Shown here in pieces: positions 9,086 through 17,722 of a DNA stretch of 64,000 nucleotides (within the stretch, counting starts at the first letter, position 1; the number at the start of each line of letters is the position of its first letter). Position numbers and translations under genes: made by a program. Location: assembly GCA_002840535.1 (NCBI GenBank), contig PHBH01000030.1, positions 40,276 to 104,275 on the forward strand, written 5' to 3'. This DNA comes from Deltaproteobacteria bacterium HGW-Deltaproteobacteria-15. Its GTDB lineage: Bacteria > Desulfobacterota > DSM-4660 > Desulfatiglandales > HGW-15. The notes beneath the pieces were generated by a model. That model had not been told where the DNA came from, did not search any database, and saw nothing but the letters and a program-made list of their open reading frames with translations.

Positions 9086-10183
9086 CTACCGGGGCGCGAA
9101 GGGATCGTCTCTTCTGAAATCCGGCAGAAATGGAGTCCGGCATGTGGGACCGGAAGAACGCTCCTCAGGGAACTGTACAAAGAGCCGTTCAAAACCCAGC
9201 TCAAGCGCGTGCCGGTACACCCGGTCAAATTCATCTATCTTAACGGATCGGTTCAGATCTCCCAGTTTCTGAGGGCGAACCGGTGCATACTGCGACATGA
9301 GGCTTAGGGGCAAGCCGGATCCGAACTCAAGGAAAAGCGTGGTCAAGACATCGAGAGAATTCTGAATTCTTCCCGGGAGGATCATGTGTCGAACAAGAAC
9401 GCCTTTCCCTGCAAGGGAACTTTCATCTTTGAAGGAATCCAGGAATCCTTTCTGCTCCAGCATTTCTGTAACTGCCTCAAGGGCAACATCCGGATAATCC
9501 CCGCATCCGGAAAGCCTGGAAGAGAGCTCTCGATCCGAGTATTTGAAATCAGGGAGGTAGATCTCGACCAGAGGTTCGGCCATTTCGAGCATGGCCTTGG
9601 ATTGATAGCCCGACAGATTATACACGATAGGCAGCTTGCTCCCGGTTTCCCTCAGAAGCTCGCTCACCCGGAACACGTGAGGAAAGAAATGGTCCGGGGT
9701 CACCATGTTAATGTTATGGACACCCTTTTCCTTTATCATGAGAATGATGCGCTTAAGGAGATCCTCTATCTTCATCGAACTGCCGACGGAATCTCTCGAA
9801 ATCTGAAAATTCTGGCAGTAAGAACACCGGAGGGAGCAGCCTGTGAAGAACACGGTGCCCGATCCACGGGTGCCTGTTAAGGGTGGTTCCTCACCGAAAT
9901 GGGGACCCACGTAAGAGACACGGAGATCCCCCTTTTCCCTGCAAAACCCGGATTCTCCCTCGAGCCGGTTTACCCCGCAGGCCCTCGGACAAAGGTTGCA
10001 GTTCTCATAAAGCCCCTCGAAAAAAGTCGGAAGTGCGAATTCGGAAGCCGGAAGTCTTGATTCCTGGCTTCCCCCTTCCGCATTCCGCCTTCCCTCTTCT
10101 CCTGTTCCCCTTCCGCCTTCCGCCTTCCTGCTTCCCACTTCACTTCCCCCTTCCGCCTTCCTACTTCCCACTTCACTTTCCAC
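9086..10183 (-). CDS. Radical SAM protein, PflA-like (COG1313 type), with a repeat-encoded N-terminus
   Basis: The core contains the N-terminal CNLCPRACGVNR motif and the radical SAM cluster CSLRCSYC, followed by HNINMVTPDHFFP and YLPDFKYSD, typical of the uncharacterised PflX/COG1313 group of pyruvate formate-lyase activating enzyme-like proteins. The target is unknown. No normal start codon lies just upstream of the conserved core. The frame instead runs about 53 residues back through the heptad tract (Gly, Ser, Lys, Ala, Glu-rich repeats) to a GTG at 10183. The true start is therefore uncertain, and the repeat tract seems to have replaced or extended the original 5' end. Confidence 0.8.
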   Translation of the reverse strand: MESEVGSRKAEGGSEVGSRKAEGGRGTGEEGRRNAEGGSQESRLPASEFALPTFFEGLYENCNLCPRACGVNRLEGESGFCREKGDLRVSYVGPHFGEEPPLTGTRGSGTVFFTGCSLRCSYCQNFQISRDSVGSSMKIEDLLKRIILMIKEKGVHNINMVTPDHFFPHVFRVSELLRETGSKLPIVYNLSGYQSKAMLEMAEPLVEIYLPDFKYSDRELSSRLSGCGDYPDVALEAVTEMLEQKGFLDSFKDESSLAGKGVLVRHMILPGRIQNSLDVLTTLFLEFGSGLPLSLMSQYAPVRPQKLGDLNRSVKIDEFDRVYRHALELGFERLFVQFPEERSSGPTCRTPFLPDFRRDDPFAPR

Positions 10184-10193
10184 TTTCTTTCCA
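10026..10193. repeat. Heptad repeat tract, proximal copy (overlaps radical SAM 5' end)
   Basis: Degenerate heptads of the type GGAAGTC on one side of a TTGATTCCTGGC centre are followed by inverted heptads of the types CCGCCTT, CCGCATT and CCCACTT. The first 53 bp (10026-10078) are nearly identical to 10222-10274, so the tract is a direct duplication with a 196-bp offset. The minus strand is open through it and encodes the apparent N-terminus of the radical SAM protein. Confidence 0.8.
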
Positions 10194-10221
10194 GATCATA
10201 GCAATATAAACAGCGAAAGGA

Positions 10222-10485
10222 AGTCGGAAGTGGAAATTCGGAAGTCGGAAGTATTGATTCCTGGCTTTCCCCTTCCGCATTCCGCATTCCGCCTTCCGCC
10301 TTCCCCCTTCTCTTCCGTCCTTCTTCCTTCCCCTTCCGCATTCCGCCTTCCGCCTTCCCCCTTCTCTTCCGTCCTTCTTCCTTTCCCTTCCGCATTCCGC
10401 CTTCCGCCTTCCCCCTTCTCTTCCGTCCTTCTTCCTTTCCCTTCCGCCTTCCGCCTTCCCACTTCTCTTCCGGCTCCTTGACATC
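10222..10485. repeat. Heptad repeat tract, distal copy with a 54-bp minisatellite
   Basis: After a copy of the 10026-10078 segment, a 54-bp unit beginning CCTTCCGCATTCCGCC recurs at 10332, 10386 and, partly, 10440. A 61-bp variant with one extra heptad starts at 10271. Each unit is itself made of CCGCCTT/CCGCATT heptads. Long frames open on both strands are an artefact of the repeats and are not called as genes. Confidence 0.85.
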
Positions 10486-10568
10486 TCCTGAAAAGTCAAT
10501 AAAGATGATTCGAATCAAAGCAGTGGCGCAACCTCGCCTTGCATTCACGATATGAGAAAGGAGTCTGT

Positions 10569-12209
10569 ATGGAATATTCGGTGAGTCCCAACGGGGAACG
10601 CTTTCCACTTCCCGATGAAGAAGCGTATAGGAAAGAATTCGCAAGGCTGGAGGGTCTTGTACAATCCCAGAGAAAAGAGGGCCAGGAGATCGTTGTCGTG
10701 ATGGGTCTCGGGTTCGTTGGTGCCGTCATGGCCGGGGTGGTGGCCGATTCGGTGGACAGGAAGACCGGAAAGCCCAACAAATTCGTCATCGGAATGCAGC
10801 GGCCCAGTCCCAGAAGCTTTTGGAAGATCCCGCTCTTCAACCAGGGGGTCTCCCCTATCAAAGCAGAGGACCCTGAAGTCGCTCCCTTGATCCAGCGCTG
10901 CGTAAAGGAGAAGAAGACCCTGACCGCCACGTTTACCTACGATGCCCTGAAACTGGCCGATGTGCTTGTTGTGGACGTCCAGTGCGATTTTCTCAAGCAG
11001 GAACTGGGCAATCTGAGGAGCGGGCATGCGGACATCAGCGCACTGGAAGAGAGCTTCAAGGTCATCGGAGAAAAAATAGACCCAAGGTGCATGGTGCTGA
11101 TCGAGACCACGGTTCCCCCCGGCACAACCGAGTTTGTCGCCTATCCCCTGATCAAGAAAGCATTCAGGAAGAGAGGTCTTCAGGAGGAGCCCCTTCTTGC
11201 CCATAGTTTCGAAAGAGTCATGCCGGGAAGGGAATATGTAAAATCCGTAAGAGATTTCTGGCGGGTATGCAGCGGTATCAACGACAAGAGCAGGGAAAAG
11301 GTGGTCAGGTTTCTTTCGGATGTGCTCAATGTGGAAAAGTTTCCCCTTACGGTCCTGGATAGACCCCTCGAGAGCGAAACCTGCAAGATCGTGGAAAACA
11401 GCTACCGCGCAACCATTCTCGCCTTCCTGAATGAATGGAGCGGGTTTGCCGAGACCAACGGCGTTGACCTGGTAAAGGTCATTCAGGCGATCAAGGTCAG
11501 ACCTACGCACAGCAACATCATTTTTCCGGGGCCGGGGATTGGCGGGTACTGCCTTCCCAAAGACGGGGGGCTTGGATTGTGGTCTTACAAACATCTCCTC
11601 GGCTTTGAAAACGATATCTTCAAGATCACCCCCGAGGCGATCAACATCAATGACACGAGGGGCCTGCATGCCGCACAGCTCGTCAGGGATGCGTTGCGAA
11701 ACATGGGGCGCATCGTTGCGGCCTCCCGGATCACGATCCTGGGCGCATCCTACAGAGAGGACGTGGGGGATACCCGATACAGCGGTTCTGAAATCATCGT
11801 CAGGAAACTGACTGAGATGGGGGCCGAGGTGAGGGCCCACGACCCTTATGTCCAGCACTGGTGGGAGTTGGAAAAACAGGATACCTATCCGGCGGTAGGA
11901 ACAGGGTGGTCACGGTTTTTCCGAAACCAGGATTCCCTGAGAGAGTTTCATATGATCCCCACTCTGCAGGAGGCGTTGAAGGGCTCGGATGCCGTTATAT
12001 TTGCAGTCCGCCACAAGGAATACCTGGACCTCAGTCCGGACGAAGTGGTGAAGATGCTTGGAGGCACTGCTGCTATCGTTGACTGCTTCGGCATTCTGGA
12101 TGATGCCCGCATCGAAAGATACTTTGAGCTGGGTTGTGAAGTCAAAGGGCTCGGCAGAGGCCATATCAACCGGATAAAGGACAAGGTGAGAAAAAAGAAA
12201 ATGGCATGA
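10569..12209 (+). CDS. Nucleotide-sugar dehydrogenase (UDP-glucose/GDP-mannose dehydrogenase family)
   Basis: The protein has a Rossmann NAD-binding motif (VVMGLGFVGAVMAG) after an N-terminal extension of about 40 residues, the central-domain ESETCKIVENSYRA segment, and the catalytic cysteine in GPGIGGYCLPKD near residue 327. The C-terminal UDP-binding domain includes ILGASYREDVGDTRYS. Members oxidise a nucleotide hexose to its uronic acid for polysaccharide synthesis. At 546 residues it is about 100 longer than the usual 430-450, with extra sequence after the Rossmann motif, so the substrate cannot be assigned. The ATG at 10569 has AAAGGAG 5 nt upstream. No other polysaccharide genes flank it. 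Confidence 0.87.
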   Translation: MEYSVSPNGERFPLPDEEAYRKEFARLEGLVQSQRKEGQEIVVVMGLGFVGAVMAGVVADSVDRKTGKPNKFVIGMQRPSPRSFWKIPLFNQGVSPIKAEDPEVAPLIQRCVKEKKTLTATFTYDALKLADVLVVDVQCDFLKQELGNLRSGHADISALEESFKVIGEKIDPRCMVLIETTVPPGTTEFVAYPLIKKAFRKRGLQEEPLLAHSFERVMPGREYVKSVRDFWRVCSGINDKSREKVVRFLSDVLNVEKFPLTVLDRPLESETCKIVENSYRATILAFLNEWSGFAETNGVDLVKVIQAIKVRPTHSNIIFPGPGIGGYCLPKDGGLGLWSYKHLLGFENDIFKITPEAININDTRGLHAAQLVRDALRNMGRIVAASRITILGASYREDVGDTRYSGSEIIVRKLTEMGAEVRAHDPYVQHWWELEKQDTYPAVGTGWSRFFRNQDSLREFHMIPTLQEALKGSDAVIFAVRHKEYLDLSPDEVVKMLGGTAAIVDCFGILDDARIERYFELGCEVKGLGRGHINRIKDKVRKKKMA

Positions 12210-12219
12210 GATGAGCGCC

Positions 12220-12330
12220 GGAATAATGGAATGATGGAACAGTGGGATATTGGGAACAACCACAAACAGGGGAATATTCGTATCGCAGAACTTCGCCTTG
12301 ACTCTTTGATTCCCATTATTCCATCATTCC
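12220..12330. repeat. Octad inverted element of unrelated sequence (GGAATRAT type)
   Basis: Five successive octads on the left (GGAATAAT, GGAATGAT, GGAACAGT, GGGATATT, GGGAACAA; 12220-12259) face inverted octads on the right (TTCCCATTATTCCATCATTCC, 12310-12330). The architecture matches the GRCACNAA elements but the 8-bp word differs. It fills most of the gap between the sugar dehydrogenase and livK. Confidence 0.7.
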
Positions 12331-12421
12331 AGGATGCTTTTTTACGACCAAGCCAATGATCTCGACCCAGCCCACAGGACTAGGTTTTGGACGCGATCAA
12401 ACCTTGAAGAGGAGGTTTGCC

Positions 12422-13585
12422 GTGAAAAAAAGGTCTATTCTGCCCGTTCTGATTCTTGGCCTTTGTTCCCTTTGGGGAGGGTCTGCCCAGTCAGCCGACG
12501 AGTGGGGGACCCTGACCATTCCAGCCGGCAGGCCGGTGAAGATTGCCCTTGGCGCCATGCTGACAGGTGACTACGCGTCCCTCGGCCTGGATATCAGAAA
12601 CGGTGCGGAAATGGCGGTCCAGGAGAAAGGAACCCTGCTCGGCCATCCAATAGAACTCCAGGCCGAAGACGATGGATGCGCCGGTCCCCCTTCCGTGGCT
12701 ATTGCGGAGAAAATATGCAATGATCCCCTGGTAGCCGGTCTCATAGGATACATGTGCAGCGGAGGAAGCAAACCCGCCTCTGATATCCATAACAAGTACA
12801 AGGTCGTGATGATCTCCCCTTCCTCCACCGCACTGGAGCTGACCTCGCGAAACATCCCCATCTTCTTTCGTACCTGCTGGAACGACAAGATCCAGGCAAG
12901 GAGGGCGGCCGAGTTTGCAGTGAAAAAGGGGTGGAAGGAAATCGCGTGCATCCACGACAAGAGCGATTACGGTCAGAGCCTGGCGGAAGATTTTGCCAGG
13001 AATGTGGCGAGCCTTGGAGGAAAGGTCCTTGGCATGGAAGGCATTACCCGGGGTGACAAGGACTTCAGTCCGGTTCTGACCAAGATCAGGCCTGCCAAAC
13101 CTCAACTCCTTTACTACGGCGGCATGGCCGCCGAAGGGGTCTTGATTGTCCGCCAAATGAAGCGCGCCGGGTTTTCCAAAACGGTTTTCATGAGCGATGA
13201 CGGTTGCTACACGGAAAAGGATTTTATTCAAGCCGGAGGGGCTGCCTCCACCGGCGCCTATGTGACCTATGCCAAGGAGCCCGACCCGGCATGGGTGAAA
13301 CGGTTTGAGACCAAATACGGACCACGACAGACCTTTTCCCCTCAGGCCTACGACGCCACCAGGATTTTGATGGCTGCGGTTGAGAAAACGGCGCAGAAGC
13401 AGCCTGACGGCTCTCTGCTGATAGGAAGAAAGGCGCTGAGGGATGCGGTTGCGGAAACCCGGATGGACGGCATCACCGGGAGGATCGAATTTGATCCTCA
13501 TGGGGACAGGACTGGTTCGGTGGTTGTCGTTTACAGGGTAGCGGAGGAGGGAGGAAAAAGGTTTTTCAAGCCGGAGGACTTCTAA
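12422..13585 (+). CDS. livK: Branched-chain amino acid-type ABC transporter, periplasmic binding protein
   Basis: A Sec signal peptide (Lys-Lys-Arg, a hydrophobic core, then GGSAQSA before the mature start) leads into a type I periplasmic binding fold: IALGAMLTGDYASLG, EDDGCAGPPSVAIAEK, IGYMCSGGSKPAS, and FSPQAYDATRILMAAV near the end. GTG 12422 is chosen because GAGGAGG lies just upstream and the signal peptide begins there; longer in-frame starts would bury it. It should deliver a branched-chain amino acid or another small ligand to the LivHMGF complex encoded next. The actual ligand cannot be told from sequence. The length, about 387 residues, is typical. Confidence 0.88.
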   Translation: MKKRSILPVLILGLCSLWGGSAQSADEWGTLTIPAGRPVKIALGAMLTGDYASLGLDIRNGAEMAVQEKGTLLGHPIELQAEDDGCAGPPSVAIAEKICNDPLVAGLIGYMCSGGSKPASDIHNKYKVVMISPSSTALELTSRNIPIFFRTCWNDKIQARRAAEFAVKKGWKEIACIHDKSDYGQSLAEDFARNVASLGGKVLGMEGITRGDKDFSPVLTKIRPAKPQLLYYGGMAAEGVLIVRQMKRAGFSKTVFMSDDGCYTEKDFIQAGGAASTGAYVTYAKEPDPAWVKRFETKYGPRQTFSPQAYDATRILMAAVEKTAQKQPDGSLLIGRKALRDAVAETRMDGITGRIEFDPHGDRTGSVVVVYRVAEEGGKRFFKPEDF

Positions 13586-13590
13586 TAACC

Positions 13591-13747
13591 GAGAATATCG
13601 AATATCGAATCGCAGAATGATGAAGTAGACGCCGTTATTCGTGATTCTCGAGTGCATTTAACCGAGAGTGCCGGATATCGAACCGGAGCACAATTATGAA
13701 TCCCACTTCGAGATTCGCTATTCGACATTCGCTATTCGACATTCGCT
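13591..13747. repeat. Heptad inverted element in front of livH
   Basis: ATCGAAT-type heptads (about 13595-13618) are followed, after about 95 bp, by five exact heptads ATTCGCT/ATTCGAC alternating (13713-13747). The right-hand array ends 7 nt before the livH start codon, where a ribosome binding site would normally lie. Confidence 0.75.
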
Positions 13748-13754
13748 GTCCCCC

Positions 13755-14672
13755 ATGATCAACCCTGAGATTATTCTCGATCAGGTTGTGAACGGTCTTA
13801 CCATCGGGTCCATTTACGCGCTCATCGCACTCGGATACACACTGGTATACGGGATCCTCTTCATGATCAATTTCGCCCATGGCGAAATCTTCATGTTCGG
13901 ATCGTTTGCCGGTTTCGCCGTGCTCTCCTATTCCTCCGCTTCCGGATTCGCTGCGGATCATCCCGTCATCTGCATAGTGGCCGCCTTCGCGGCGGGTATG
14001 GCGGTCAGCGGTTTGCTGGGCGGACTCCTGGAGAGGATAGCCTACAGGCCTCTCAGGAAAGCGCCCAGGCTTTCCCCCCTGATCAGCGCAATAGGCGCAT
14101 CCATTTTCCTGCAGAATGTCATGATGCTGATCGTCAAAGCACGTTTGCAGGTCTATCCTGATCTGCTGCCGGAAAAGTTTATTGAAATCGGCCCGGCCAC
14201 AATCTCTTATTTCCAGGTTTTCATCATCGGGTCATCGATTCTTCTGATGGCATTCCTGGTTTTTTTCATCAGAAAGACCAAGACGGGCAAGGCCATGAGG
14301 GCTGTGGCTGAAGACAGGGATGCCGCTTCCCTGATGGGAATAGATGTGAACAGAGTCATCCTCCTGACATTCGTGACCGGCTCGATCCTTGCCGCAGCGG
14401 CCGGCGTAATGGTAGGGATGTATTACACCCAGATCAACCACATGATGGGATTCATCCCCGGCATCAAGGCCTTCACGGCTGCAGTGCTGGGCGGTATCGG
14501 AAATGTCGCAGGCGCCATGCTGGGGGGGCTTTTCCTCGGATTGGCCGAGGCTCTCGGAGTGCTGGTCATGCCGGCGGAATACAAAGATGTGATCGCCTTC
14601 GGACTGCTCATACTCGTGCTCGTCTTTCGACCCAGAGGAATACTGGGCGAGGTGGTTTCAGAGAGAGCGTGA
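13755..14672 (+). CDS. livH: Branched-chain amino acid-type ABC transporter permease LivH
   Basis: This 305-residue inner membrane protein has about eight hydrophobic segments and the LivH signature near the N-terminus (LTIGSIYALIALGYTLVYG, then MINFAHGEIFMFG). The cytoplasmic coupling region is RAVAEDRDAASLMGIDV, which contacts the ATPase. ATG 13755 matches the usual LivH N-terminus, but a heptad array lies directly upstream and no Shine-Dalgarno is visible, so initiation may be weak or unusual. It belongs to the livKHMGF run. Confidence 0.92.
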   Translation: MINPEIILDQVVNGLTIGSIYALIALGYTLVYGILFMINFAHGEIFMFGSFAGFAVLSYSSASGFAADHPVICIVAAFAAGMAVSGLLGGLLERIAYRPLRKAPRLSPLISAIGASIFLQNVMMLIVKARLQVYPDLLPEKFIEIGPATISYFQVFIIGSSILLMAFLVFFIRKTKTGKAMRAVAEDRDAASLMGIDVNRVILLTFVTGSILAAAAGVMVGMYYTQINHMMGFIPGIKAFTAAVLGGIGNVAGAMLGGLFLGLAEALGVLVMPAEYKDVIAFGLLILVLVFRPRGILGEVVSERA

Positions 14673-14715
14673 AGGAAAGCGAACAAGTTTAGCCAAAAAG
14701 ATGAACATTGACGGT

Positions 14716-14836
14716 CTCGTAAGAAGTCGTCACCCCGGTGAAAACCGGGGTCCAGAGGGCTCGCAAGTAGGCATAGATACTGGATCCCGGTTTTCACCGG
14801 GATGACGAAAAAAGGGTATTTTCGACTTTTTACGAG
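14716..14836. repeat. MITE-like nested inverted repeat (livH-livM gap)
   Basis: An outer pair CTCGTAAGAAGTCG (14716-14729) and CGACTTTTTACGAG (14823-14836) matches at 13 of 14 positions. An inner pair, 14728-14755 with 14780-14807, is also complementary, and each inner arm is itself a hairpin (CCCCGGT-GAAA-ACCGGGG type). The inner arms resemble the GTCAYYCCCG...CGGGRATGAC intergenic repeats seen in many bacterial genomes. No transposase is encoded. Confidence 0.75.
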
Positions 14837-14837
14837 T

Positions 14838-14995
14838 TCGTCAACATTGAACGTCGAATAGAATGAGATGAAGAAAAGAAATCTTTTGATAAGCGTCAAA
14901 CCGATCGACCAGACGAGTGATCCAAGATTTCAGAATGGAAACTATGTTTCTTAATTCGATGTTGGACGTTCGATGTTCGATGTTCGACGTTCATC
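14838..14995. repeat. Heptad inverted element in front of livM
   Basis: The left side carries CATTGAA and CGTCGAA words (about 14843-14860). The right side is a run of TTCGATG, TTGGACG, TTCGATG, TTCGATG and TTCGACG (14955-14989). The two sides are roughly complementary, again a heptad-plus-inverse design with its own word. Together with the MITE-like element it fills the 366-nt livH-livM gap. Confidence 0.65.
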
Positions 14996-15038
14996 TCTCC
15001 GGATTGGTCCCATACTGAAAGGAAGGAGTGCACCAGCG

Positions 15039-16001
15039 GTGAGAAGCATTCAAAAGCTCAAGGTTCCATCTCGCCGGATCCTCCTTTTGGCTCTCATCTT
15101 CCTTGTCGCCCTGCTTCCTCCTTTTGCAGGCAACTACTGGACTCAGATTCTGGGGGATATTGGAATTTATGTGATCCTCGGCATCGGCCTGAACGTCGTG
15201 GTGGGGTTTGCGGGCCTCCTGGACCTGGGTTATGTCGCTTTCTATGCATTAGGGGCATATGGGTATGCCCTTTGCGCATCGCCCCATTTTGGAATCCACG
15301 TTCCCTTCTGGGCCATGCTTCCCGCCTGTGTTGCCCTGGCCGCCGTCGGTGGCGCGCTTCTTGGAATCCCTGTGCTCCGTATGAGAGGAGACTATCTTGC
15401 CATCGTGACCCTCGGCTTCGGCGAGATCGTCAGGATCCTCCTCAACAACATGGATCCTCTCACCAACGGCCCCCGCGGCCTGTTGAGGATAGACCCGCCC
15501 GCAATCGGCGGCCTTGTGATAAACAGCCCTGCACGCTGGTTTTACCTGATCCTCCTGGGCATCATCGGTTCTGCATTCCTGGCCGATCGCCTCAACAACT
15601 CGAGGATAGGAAGGGCCTGGATCGCCATGCGGGAAGATCAGGATGCAGCCGCCATCATGGGCATCGATATCCTTCGCTACAAGCTTCTCGCGTTCACCAT
15701 AGGAGCCTCTTTTGCGGGAGTCGGAGGCGCCATATTTGCCGCTCGGCAGGGCTCCATCTTCCCTGAGAACTTCTCCCTGATGGTCTCCATCAATGTCCTC
15801 TGCCTGATCATTATTGGAGGAATGGGAAGCATTGCGGGGGTGATCCTGGGAGCCGTGTTCCTGATCGGAATTCCGGAAGTTCTCCGGGAGGTCCAGCAAT
15901 ACAGGATGCTCGCATTCGGCGGTCTGCTCGTGATCATGATGATCTTCAGACCGATGGGGTTCATCCCTTCGGCTCGAAGGAAAATGGAGCTCAGGGATTA
16001 G
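15039..16001 (+). CDS. livM: Branched-chain amino acid-type ABC transporter permease LivM
   Basis: This roughly 320-residue membrane protein has the LivM pattern: GIYVILGIGLNVVVGFAGLLDLGYVAFYALGAY, GIPVLRMRGDYLAIVTLGFGE, the coupling segment MREDQDAAAIMGID, and a C-terminal IIIGGMGSIAGVILGA. It forms the translocation path with LivH. GTG 15039 is preceded by GGAAGGAG at good spacing; an upstream in-frame start at 14973 would run into the heptad array. An octad inverted element separates it from livG. Confidence 0.92.
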   Translation: MRSIQKLKVPSRRILLLALIFLVALLPPFAGNYWTQILGDIGIYVILGIGLNVVVGFAGLLDLGYVAFYALGAYGYALCASPHFGIHVPFWAMLPACVALAAVGGALLGIPVLRMRGDYLAIVTLGFGEIVRILLNNMDPLTNGPRGLLRIDPPAIGGLVINSPARWFYLILLGIIGSAFLADRLNNSRIGRAWIAMREDQDAAAIMGIDILRYKLLAFTIGASFAGVGGAIFAARQGSIFPENFSLMVSINVLCLIIIGGMGSIAGVILGAVFLIGIPEVLREVQQYRMLAFGGLLVIMMIFRPMGFIPSARRKMELRD

Positions 16002-16058
16002 CCTCGCCCTATTTAGGCTCTTTGCCTGTGACTTCTCCGCAATTTGCGAAGAAGATCT

Positions 16059-16124
16059 GCCACAAAGGCACTAAGACACAAAGAATCTACAATACTCTTC
16101 TTGGTGTCTCTGTGTCTTCGTGGC
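16059..16124. repeat. Octad inverted element, copy 2 (livM-livG gap)
   Basis: GCCACAAA, GGCACTAA and GACACAAA (16059-16082) face TTGGTGTC, TCTGTGTC and TTCGTGGC (16101-16124) across an 18-nt spacer. It sits inside the liv operon, so transcription presumably reads through it. The rest of the 211-nt livM-livG gap shows nothing I recognise. Confidence 0.85.
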
Positions 16125-16212
16125 GAAATTTGATTGCGGCCGTGAGGCCTGCATTAGGCGTGGTCTTCGTAGACAATAAGCGAAATGTCGCTTTGAGGAA
16201 TCGGGAATTGAA

Positions 16213-17001
16213 ATGAGTGGCGGCGCCATCCTCAAGATAATAAACCTCGTCAAGAAATTCGGGGGACTCCTTGCACTGAACAGGCTTGATCTGGATATCG
16301 AGCAAGGGGTGATCGCCGGCCTGATCGGGCCGAACGGCGCAGGCAAAACTACACTCTTCAACTGCCTGACCGGTGTATTCCCCGACATTGACGGCGGAGA
16401 CATCCTCTTCCTGGGCAAGTCCATCCGATCCATGGGGAGCCATGCGATTACCGCGCTGGGCATAGCCAGAACCTTTCAGAATATCCGCCTCTTCAGCAAC
16501 ATGACCGCCCTTGAGAATGTTCTGGTTGGGCGCCACTGCAGGCTGAGCGCCACCATCTGGGGATCCATCGTGCGAAATCCCTCTACCCTGAAAGAAGAAA
16601 AGGGGGCTTTCAGCAAGGCGCAGGAGTTGCTGGACTATGTGGGACTTCATGAAAAGGGGGACTCTCTGGCCAAGAACATGCCATATGGCGATCAGAGGAG
16701 ACTTGAGATTGCCCGCGCGCTTGCGACCGAGCCAAAGCTGCTTCTCCTGGATGAGCCGACCGCGGGAATGAATCCCCAGGAGACCGGGGAATTGTCACTT
16801 TTCCTCCGAAAGGTCAGGAGCGAACTCCATTTGAGCATTCTTCTGATCGAACACGACATGCGGGTGGTGATGAATATCTGCGACCGGGTGACTGTCCTGG
16901 ATTACGGAGTAAAGATATCCGAGGGCCCCCCGGAAGAAGTCCAAAAGGATCCCAAAGTGATCGAGGCTTATCTTGGCCGGATGGGCCGGAAAATTGCATA
17001 G
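16213..17001 (+). CDS. livG: Branched-chain amino acid-type ABC transporter ATPase LivG
   Basis: This 262-residue ABC ATPase has Walker A GPNGAGKTT near residues 37-45 and Walker B LLLLDEPTAGMNP near 176-188. The signature region reads MPYGDQRRLEIARAL, with YGDQRR in place of the common LSGGQ, as is usual for LivG. It ends in the D-loop/H-loop segment LLIEHDMRVVM. The ATG start is clear. livF follows with overlap, so the two ATPases are translated together and form a heterodimer under LivH/LivM. Confidence 0.95.
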   Translation: MSGGAILKIINLVKKFGGLLALNRLDLDIEQGVIAGLIGPNGAGKTTLFNCLTGVFPDIDGGDILFLGKSIRSMGSHAITALGIARTFQNIRLFSNMTALENVLVGRHCRLSATIWGSIVRNPSTLKEEKGAFSKAQELLDYVGLHEKGDSLAKNMPYGDQRRLEIARALATEPKLLLLDEPTAGMNPQETGELSLFLRKVRSELHLSILLIEHDMRVVMNICDRVTVLDYGVKISEGPPEEVQKDPKVIEAYLGRMGRKIA

Positions 17002-17722
17002 CCATATCCTCAGGCTCGAGCAGGTGCATACGTTTTACGGCAAAATCCACGCGCTGAAGGGGATTTCCCTGCACGTGATGGATCGGGAAATCGTGACTTT
17101 GATCGGGAGCAATGGGGCAGGCAAGAGCACTTTGCTCAACACCATTTCAGGAGTTCTCAGGTGTAAAGAAGGGAAAATTCTGCTTGAGGACCGGCGTATC
17201 GAAACGCTTTCCCCACACAAAATTGTTCGTGAAGGAATCTCGCAGGTGCCGGAAGGGAGAAAGATCTTCTCGCGATTGACTGTCGAGGAAAATCTGGAGA
17301 TGGGCGCGTTCACCAGAAAAAATGCAAGGGAAACCAGGAAGGATTTCGAGATGGTCTTCGGGCTTTTCCCGAAGCTCAGGGACAGGCAGGCACAGATAGC
17401 GGGCACCCTTTCCGGAGGGGAGCAGCAGATGCTCGCCATCGGCAGGGCCTTGATGGCACGCCCGCGCATTCTTCTTCTCGATGAACCGTCAATGGGTCTG
17501 GCACCCGTTCTGGTCGAACTCATCTTTGAAAAGATCCAGCGCATCAGCGAGGAAGGGACGACCATTCTGCTGGTTGAGCAGAATGCAATGATGGCCTTTC
17601 AGATCGCATCCAGGGGCTATCTGCTGCAGACGGGCCGAATCGTGCTGCATGACACCGTTGTCAATCTTCAGGACAACGATCTGGTGAAGGAACTTTATCT
17701 GGGAGCGGAGAATCCGATTTGA
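16973..17722 (+). CDS. livF: Branched-chain amino acid-type ABC transporter ATPase LivF
   Basis: The protein has Walker A GSNGAGKST, the LSGGEQQMLAIGRALMARP signature, and Walker B ILLLDEPSMGLAP, the standard LivF set. The start is uncertain: a TTG at 16973 gives 249 residues and a TTG at 16994 gives 242. Both overlap the livG end, and the conserved part begins at HILRLEQVHTFYG. The stop overlaps the TTG start of the following glycosyltransferase (TTGA), so that gene is coupled to it. The length is typical. Confidence 0.93.
   Translation: MAGWAGKLHSHILRLEQVHTFYGKIHALKGISLHVMDREIVTLIGSNGAGKSTLLNTISGVLRCKEGKILLEDRRIETLSPHKIVREGISQVPEGRKIFSRLTVEENLEMGAFTRKNARETRKDFEMVFGLFPKLRDRQAQIAGTLSGGEQQMLAIGRALMARPRILLLDEPSMGLAPVLVELIFEKIQRISEEGTTILLVEQNAMMAFQIASRGYLLQTGRIVLHDTVVNLQDNDLVKELYLGAENPI

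Noticed and set aside
10036..10499. Several open frames on both strands across the heptad tract that look like small Gly/Lys/Arg-rich or Pro/Ser/Phe-rich proteins
   Set aside because: They are produced by the repeats themselves: the repeat period and lack of stop codons explain all of them, and none has a ribosome binding site or non-repeat sequence.
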